A stretch of DNA of 8,760 bases, taken from Microbacteriaceae bacterium (GTDB taxonomy: Bacteria; Actinomycetota; Actinomycetes; Actinomycetales; Microbacteriaceae). Under the pieces are notes generated by a model. It worked only from the letters and a program-made list of their open reading frames with translations. It was not told where the DNA came from and ran no database searches. This document shows positions 5,549 to 8,760 of the stretch, in pieces. Location of the stretch: assembly GCA_017744755.1 (NCBI GenBank), contig JAGIAU010000080.1, positions 1 through 8,760 of the forward strand, in the 5' to 3' direction. Numbering within the stretch: position 1 is the first letter of the stretch; each line of letters starts with the position of its first letter. Made by a program: the position numbers and the translations under genes.

Positions 5549-5550
5549 GC

Positions 5551-5596
5551 TCAGCTCGGGTGGGTCATCGCCCGAGCGTCAGCTCGGATGTGTCAT
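5551..5596. repeat. Tandem duplication of the fumC 3' end
   Basis: tcagctcggg-tgggtcat (5551-5568) repeats the end of fumC, tcagctcgga-tgtgtcat (5579-5596), with a 28-bp offset and 16 of 18 matches. Both copies read MTHPS-stop on the - strand; the two differences are third-position changes (ACA/ACC, CAT/CAC). The downstream copy is in a different frame from fumC and follows its stop codon. Confidence 0.7.
5554..5577 (-). terminator. Hairpin just downstream of fumC, possible terminator
   Basis: gctcggg (5554-5560) and cccgagc (5571-5577) form a 7-bp stem with a 10-nt loop, beginning 1 nt after the fumC stop in the direction of transcription. No T-tract follows, but actinobacterial terminators often lack one. 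The stem is created in part by the duplicated fumC tail. The dyad-bearing repeat at 5484-5548 could add to termination for both convergent genes. Confidence 0.45.
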
Positions 5597-6991
5597 GGAC
5601 AGGACGTCGAGCTTCTCGTCGAGCTGCTCGAGGGTGAGGTCGCCGCGCTCGACGTAGCCGAGGTCGATGACGGCCTCGCGGACCGTGAGGCCCTTCGCGA
5701 CGGCGTGCTTCGCGATCTTCGCGGCGGCCTCGTAGCCGATGAGCTTGTTGAGCGGGGTGACGATCGACGGCGAGGCCTCGGCGAGGAACTTCGCGCGGTC
5801 GACGTTCGCCTCCAGGCCCGCGACGGTCTTGTCGGCGAGCAGGCGCGTCGTGTTCGTCAGCAGACGCACCGACTCGAGGAGGGCGTTCCCGATCACCGGG
5901 ATCGCGACGTTCAGCTCGAAGTTGCCGGAGGCGCCCGCCCAGGTGACCGTCGTGTCGTTGCCGATGACGCGGAACGCGGCCATGAGCGTCGCCTCGGGGA
6001 TGACCGGGTTCACCTTGCCGGGCATGATCGAGGAGCCGGGCTGCAGGTCCGGGATGTGCAGCTCGCCAAGGCCCGTGTTCGGGCCGGAGCCCATCCAGCG
6101 CAGGTCGTTGTTGATCTTGATGAGGCTGACCGCGATGGTCTTCAGCGCGCCGGAGACCTCGACGAGGCCGTCGCGGGCGCCCTGCGCCTCGAAGTGGTCC
6201 TCCGCCTCGGTGAGCGGCAGGCCGGTGTCGGCGACGAGCTCGGCGATGACCTCCGCGGAGAAGCCGAGCGGCGTGTTGATGCCGGTGCCGGTCGCCGTGC
6301 CGCCGAGCGGGACCTCCGCGGCGGCGGGGACGACCTTCTCGACGCGGGCGATGCCGAGGCCGATCTGGCGCGCGTAGCCGGCGAACTCCTGGCCGAGCGT
6401 GACGGGGGTCGCGTCCATGAGGTGCGTGCGGCCCGACTTCACGACGGTCGCCCACGCGGCCGCCTTCTCGTCGAGCGCCGCCTTGAGGTGCTGCAGGGCG
6501 GGGACGAGGTCGTGCACGAGGGCGCGGGTGACGGCGAGGTGGACCGAGGTCGGGTAGACGTCGTTCGAGGACTGCGAGGCGTTGACGTGGTCGTTGGGGT
6601 GCACCGTCTTGCCGAGCGCCGCGGTCGCGATCGTCGAGATGACTTCGTTCGCGTTCATGTTCGAGCTCGTGCCGGAGCCCGTCTGGTACACGTCGATCGG
6701 GAACTGGTCGAAGTGCTTGCCGTCGATGATCTCCTGCGCGGCCTCGACGATCGCGGCGGCGACGTCCTCCGGGATGATCCCGCGGCGGCCGTTGACCTTC
6801 GCGGCGGCCTTCTTGATCTCGGCGAGGCCGACGATGTTGCCCGGCTCGAGCGGGGTGCCGGAGATGGGGAAGTTCTCGACGGCGCGCTGCGTCTGCGCCT
6901 GGTACAGGGCCTCCGCGGGGACGAAGACGTCGCCCATCGTGTCGTGGTCCTTGCGGAACTGCTTGCCGTCGATGGTGACGATCTCGGTCAA
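5579..6991 (-). CDS. fumC: Fumarate hydratase, class II
   Basis: A 470-residue cytosolic enzyme of the TCA cycle that interconverts fumarate and malate. It is the iron-free, tetrameric class II type and of usual length. Family signatures are intact: HDTMGDVFVP near the N-terminus (16-25), TGSGTSSNMNANEV (104-117), NASQSSNDVYPTSVH (137-151), SGRTHLMDATP (186-196) with the catalytic His190, and the superfamily signature GSSIMPGKVNP (319-329) with the catalytic Ser321. GTGINTP (236-242) and AQGARDGLVEVSGALK (269-284) separate it from aspartase and argininosuccinate lyase relatives. The start is TTG 6991-6989, supported by GAGAGG 7 nt upstream and by the N-terminal match to other fumarases. It follows the carbonic anhydrase gene after 55 nt on the same strand. 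Confidence 0.96.
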   Translation of the reverse strand: MTEIVTIDGKQFRKDHDTMGDVFVPAEALYQAQTQRAVENFPISGTPLEPGNIVGLAEIKKAAAKVNGRRGIIPEDVAAAIVEAAQEIIDGKHFDQFPIDVYQTGSGTSSNMNANEVISTIATAALGKTVHPNDHVNASQSSNDVYPTSVHLAVTRALVHDLVPALQHLKAALDEKAAAWATVVKSGRTHLMDATPVTLGQEFAGYARQIGLGIARVEKVVPAAAEVPLGGTATGTGINTPLGFSAEVIAELVADTGLPLTEAEDHFEAQGARDGLVEVSGALKTIAVSLIKINNDLRWMGSGPNTGLGELHIPDLQPGSSIMPGKVNPVIPEATLMAAFRVIGNDTTVTWAGASGNFELNVAIPVIGNALLESVRLLTNTTRLLADKTVAGLEANVDRAKFLAEASPSIVTPLNKLIGYEAAAKIAKHAVAKGLTVREAVIDLGYVERGDLTLEQLDEKLDVLSMTHPS

Positions 6992-6998
6992 CGCTGCG

Positions 6999-7004
6999 CC
7001 TCTC
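6999..7004 (-). promoter_or_regulatory. Ribosome-binding site that sets the fumC TTG start
   Basis: On the - strand GAGAGG ends 7 nt before TTG 6991-6989. It supports the rare TTG start; no ATG or GTG in this frame lies nearby upstream. Confidence 0.55.
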
Positions 7005-7013
7005 GGGAGGGCT

Positions 7014-7033
7014 GGTCTCGACAGGCTCGACCA
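7014..7033. repeat. Microbacteriaceae-type 'ggtctcgacaggctcgacca' repeat in the fumC leader
   Basis: A 20-bp word with TCGA at both shoulders and ggtc/gacc ends. I recognise closely similar words (ggtctcgacaagctcgacc) as abundant intergenic repeats in Microbacteriaceae genomes. Here it fills much of the 55-nt gap between the carbonic anhydrase and fumC genes and ends 10 nt upstream of the fumC ribosome site. Confidence 0.5.
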
Positions 7034-7046
7034 GGCGGATTACGGC

Positions 7047-7673
7047 TCAGACGAGGCCGACGACCACGTCGGGCTCGACCCGTCCGGCGGCCAGGCGGTA
7101 GTTCGCGCCGACCACAGCCAGCCTACCTTCGGCGACGGCGTCCGAGATCACGGTCGACGACTCGATGAGCTCGCGGATCGTGTCGCGCAGGTGCTCCTGG
7201 CCGACGTCCTGGCGGTCGACGTCAACGGTGTGGACCAGTCCGGCGCGCTCGCGGACCCGGTGCACGGCCGGAAGGATCGGCTCGATGAGGGTGCGGATGT
7301 GCACGGGCAGCGGGGTCGCGTCCGGGGCGGCGCTCTGCACGGCCGCGGCGACGGCGCCGCACCCGTCGTGGCCGAGCACGACGATGAGCGGGACGCCGAG
7401 GACCATCACGGCGTACTCGAGCGAGCCGATGACGGACGGGGAGATGACCTGCCCGGCGTTGCGGACGACGAAGAGATCGCCGAGGCCGCGGTCGAAGATG
7501 ATCTCGGCGGCGAGGCGCGAGTCGGAGCAGCCGAAGAGCGCGGCGCTCGGCGTCTGACCGTCCGCGAGGTCCTCGCGGTGCTCGACGTCCTGCCGCGGAT
7601 GGGCCGGGGTCCCGGCGACGAAGCGCTCGTTCCCCGCCTGCAGCTCGGCCCAGGCCTCGGCCGGCGTCGTCAT
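7047..7673 (-). CDS. Beta-class carbonic anhydrase
   Basis: A 208-residue zinc enzyme interconverting CO2 and bicarbonate, which supplies bicarbonate for carboxylases. The zinc ligands and catalytic dyad are all present: Cys49, Asp51 and Arg53 in FGCSDSR (47-53), and His102 and Cys105 in LGHDGCGAV (100-108). The family segments DLFVVRNAGQVI (66-77) and GSLEYAVMVLGVP (83-95) lie between them. The N-terminal AEAWAELQAGNERFVAG is typical of this bacterial subgroup. No signal peptide is seen, so it is cytoplasmic. ATG 7673-7671 overlaps the stop of the DUF4245 gene as ATGA, showing translational coupling; aggcgg about 8 nt upstream may help initiation. The long open frame upstream of this ATG is a shadow inside the DUF4245 and xseB genes. 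Confidence 0.95.
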   Translation of the reverse strand: MTTPAEAWAELQAGNERFVAGTPAHPRQDVEHREDLADGQTPSAALFGCSDSRLAAEIIFDRGLGDLFVVRNAGQVISPSVIGSLEYAVMVLGVPLIVVLGHDGCGAVAAAVQSAAPDATPLPVHIRTLIEPILPAVHRVRERAGLVHTVDVDRQDVGQEHLRDTIRELIESSTVISDAVAEGRLAVVGANYRLAAGRVEPDVVVGLV

Positions 7674-8248
7674 GGCGCGACCGCCTGCCCGACGGACGCG
7701 GCGACGGTGCGGAAGTCCTCGTCGGACGCCGTGCCGTACAGCGCGACGGCCCGCGGGTCGCCCCCGTCCAGGGTCGCGATCATGATGAACGCCCGGTTGC
7801 CCACGTGCTCCTCCGTCCGCCGGTCGATCGTCTCCCAGCGCAGGCCGCCGATCGTCTCCGATCCGGTGGCCTCGGCCTCGTCGTGCTGCAGCTCGATCCA
7901 GTCCTCGGTCGACTCGAGGGCGAGCGACATGCCGACGAAGCCGTTCGTGGGGCTGAGGAAGCCGATGCGCCATGCCGCGACATCGCCCTCGCCCTCGAGC
8001 TCGGCGTAGTTGGCCGTCCAGCCGTCCGGGAGGTCCGGGGCGATGAGCCGCGGATCGTTCGACTCGGCGGCGGCCGCGTGCCAGTCGACGCGGGCGGGCG
8101 TCAGCCCGTCGGGCCGCACGACGACCATGACGATGAACGCGACGATCGCGAGGCTGCCGAGCAGTGCGCCGATGAGGGCGAGCGGCGAGGTGGGGTAGCG
8201 GCTCGTGCGCGGCGGCGGACCGCCCTGGCCGGGGGTCGCGGCCGTCAC
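7670..8248 (-). CDS. DUF4245 family membrane-anchored protein
   Basis: A 192-residue protein with a short Pro/Gly-rich cytoplasmic N-terminus (1-20), one membrane helix (about 23-44) and an outer domain (about 45-192), a layout typical of the actinobacterial DUF4245 family. The outer domain has the expected VDWHAAA, LPDGWTAN, WRIGFLSP.NGFVGMSLAL and late GGLRWETID segments. Function is unknown. The GTG start at 8248-8246 overlaps the xseB stop as GTGA; a further 22 codons upstream are open but lie within xseB and are Arg-rich, unlike the family. The 3' end overlaps the carbonic anhydrase start by 4 nt. DUF4245 genes commonly lie beside xseB in actinobacteria, which fits. Confidence 0.85.
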   Translation of the reverse strand: MTAATPGQGGPPPRTSRYPTSPLALIGALLGSLAIVAFIVMVVVRPDGLTPARVDWHAAAAESNDPRLIAPDLPDGWTANYAELEGEGDVAAWRIGFLSPTNGFVGMSLALESTEDWIELQHDEAEATGSETIGGLRWETIDRRTEEHVGNRAFIMIATLDGGDPRAVALYGTASDEDFRTVAASVGQAVAP

Positions 8249-8475
8249 TGGGCGTCCGCCGCGACGGCGGCCTGGCGAGCGGCGTCGAGACGCGTCTTCG
8301 CGCCCTGCAGCCATTCCTCGCAGCGTGCGGCGAGCGCCTCGCCGCGCTCCCAGAGCGCGAGCGACTCCTCGAGCGTCGGCGCGCCCTGCTCGAGCCGGGA
8401 GACGACGTCGACGAGCTCATCGCGGGCCTGCTCGTAGGAGAGGCCGGCGACGTCGGAAAGGGCGTTCTCGGTCAT
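8245..8475 (-). CDS. xseB: Exodeoxyribonuclease VII small subunit
   Basis: A 76-residue protein, the usual size for XseB, which binds the large subunit XseA to form the single-strand-specific exonuclease VII. The family pattern is clear: LSYEQARDELVDVVSRLEQG (13-32) then PTLEESLALWERGEALAARCEEWL (34-57), two amphipathic helices. Three in-frame ATGs exist (8505, 8484, 8475). 8475 is chosen because MTEN... gives the family length and a TACGAT -10-like box lies 7 nt upstream; 8505 or 8484 would add 10 or 3 residues. It heads a coupled gene set with DUF4245 and carbonic anhydrase. xseA, usually directly upstream, is replaced here by an ABC ATPase gene. Confidence 0.93.
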   Translation of the reverse strand: MTENALSDVAGLSYEQARDELVDVVSRLEQGAPTLEESLALWERGEALAARCEEWLQGAKTRLDAARQAAVAADAQ

Positions 8476-8482
8476 CGGGTCC

Positions 8483-8488
8483 ATCGTA
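8483..8488 (-). promoter_or_regulatory. Possible -10 box of xseB (TACGAT)
   Basis: On the - strand TACGAT is followed by 7 nt and ATG 8475-8473, close to the leaderless spacing seen at other genes here. If real, the xseB operon has its own promoter just after the ABC gene. It overlaps the alternative start at 8484, and the -35 is unclear. Confidence 0.35.
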
Positions 8489-8516
8489 GGGGCGCGGGCC
8501 GACATCGGACCGGGTG

Positions 8517-8760
8517 TCAGGTCAGCGCGGTCCTCGTGTGCGCGGCCGCGATCAGGTGCTCGTCGTGCGAGGCGACGAGCACGGCGACGCCCTCCGCGGC
8601 GAGTCCCGTGATCATGCGGATGAGATCGTCGGCGGCGTCGCGATCGAGGCTCGCGGTCGGCTCGTCGGCCATGACGATCGCGGGCTCGAGCAGGAGTGCG
8701 CGGGCGAAGGCGACCCGCTGGCGCTCGCCGCCGGACAGCTGCTCGGGGCGGTCGGACGCC
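8517..8760 (-). CDS. ABC transporter ATP-binding protein, C-terminal part (5' end outside window)
   Basis: The last 80 codons, ending at TGA 8519-8517, are visible; the Walker A part lies beyond the window. The ABC signature LSGGERQR is followed by the Walker B with catalytic Glu, IVMADEPTASLD, and then the switch-His segment VASHDEH. The order and spacing are those of MacB/LolD/FtsE-type ATPases that partner with FtsX-like permeases. The chain ends soon after the switch His, as in short stand-alone ATPases. A permease partner would have to lie outside the window. The stop is 41 nt before the chosen xseB start. Confidence 0.92.
   Translation of the reverse strand, partial: ASDRPEQLSGGERQRVAFARALLLEPAIVMADEPTASLDRDAADDLIRMITGLAAEGVAVLVASHDEHLIAAAHTRTALT

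Noticed and set aside
5588..7168. 526-residue open frame on the + strand opposite fumC
   Set aside because: It lies entirely across fumC, whose catalytic motifs are intact, and has no recognisable domains.
7047..8420. Longer carbonic anhydrase with an N-terminal extension reaching into xseB
   Set aside because: The extension is the DUF4245 and xseB DNA read in another frame. The ATG at 7673 overlapping the DUF4245 stop gives a normal family length.
1..8760. Search for CRISPR arrays, tRNA genes, transposases, toxin-antitoxin pairs or phage genes
   Set aside because: No regularly spaced repeats, tRNA-like folds or such proteins were seen. PIN-PhoH is the only toxin-like domain and no antitoxin-like partner is evident.

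Overview
The window comes from a high-GC Gram-positive actinobacterium, most likely a member of the Microbacteriaceae. This is judged from the very GC-rich codon usage, GTG/TTG starts, TAGNNT-type -10 boxes placed six bases before start codons, and intergenic repeats of the 'ggtctcgatacg' / 'ggtctcgacaggctcgacc' kind. No taxonomic search was possible. The gene content is chromosomal housekeeping plus small conserved actinobacterial genes. I found no prophage, CRISPR array, insertion sequence, tRNA or rRNA, and no credible new defence or biosynthetic system.

Layout, left to right. The window opens inside a DUF559 (VSR-like nuclease fold) protein on the + strand. A short AT-richer spacer with several TAGGCG words separates it from the convergent trhA gene (PAQR/hemolysin III membrane protein, - strand). 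trhA is divergent from a cis-prenyltransferase gene, with only 42 bp between the two start codons; the same trhA / Z-prenyl synthase pairing is known at Rv1085c-Rv1086 of Mycobacterium tuberculosis. A promoter-bearing spacer with a 5'-UTR hairpin then leads into phoH2, a PIN-PhoH RNase/helicase-type protein. After phoH2 lies a striking 94-bp inverted repeat, then a two-TM protein of unknown function, then an AlkZ-like winged-helix (HTH_42) protein with the QxQ motif, which appears to be missing its C-terminal end.

The right half is on the - strand. Read in the direction of transcription it runs: the end of an ABC transporter ATPase, xseB (exonuclease VII small subunit), a DUF4245 membrane protein, a beta-class carbonic anhydrase, and fumC (class II fumarase). 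xseB/DUF4245 and DUF4245/carbonic anhydrase overlap by 4 nt each (GTGA and ATGA), so those three genes are almost certainly one operon. fumC follows after 55 nt and may be in the same transcript. Carbonic anhydrase (bicarbonate supply for anaplerosis) and fumarase (TCA cycle) make metabolic sense together; xseB is a DNA-repair passenger. xseA is not next to xseB in this window.

The most notable signals are regulatory or structural. Four genes (trhA, the prenyltransferase gene, the two-TM gene and the AlkZ-like gene) share an identical TANNNT-N6-start arrangement, implying leaderless mRNAs. The trhA/prenyltransferase promoters interlock. The 94-bp near-perfect palindrome abuts the next promoter. 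The last six codons of fumC are duplicated just downstream of its stop with synonymous changes.
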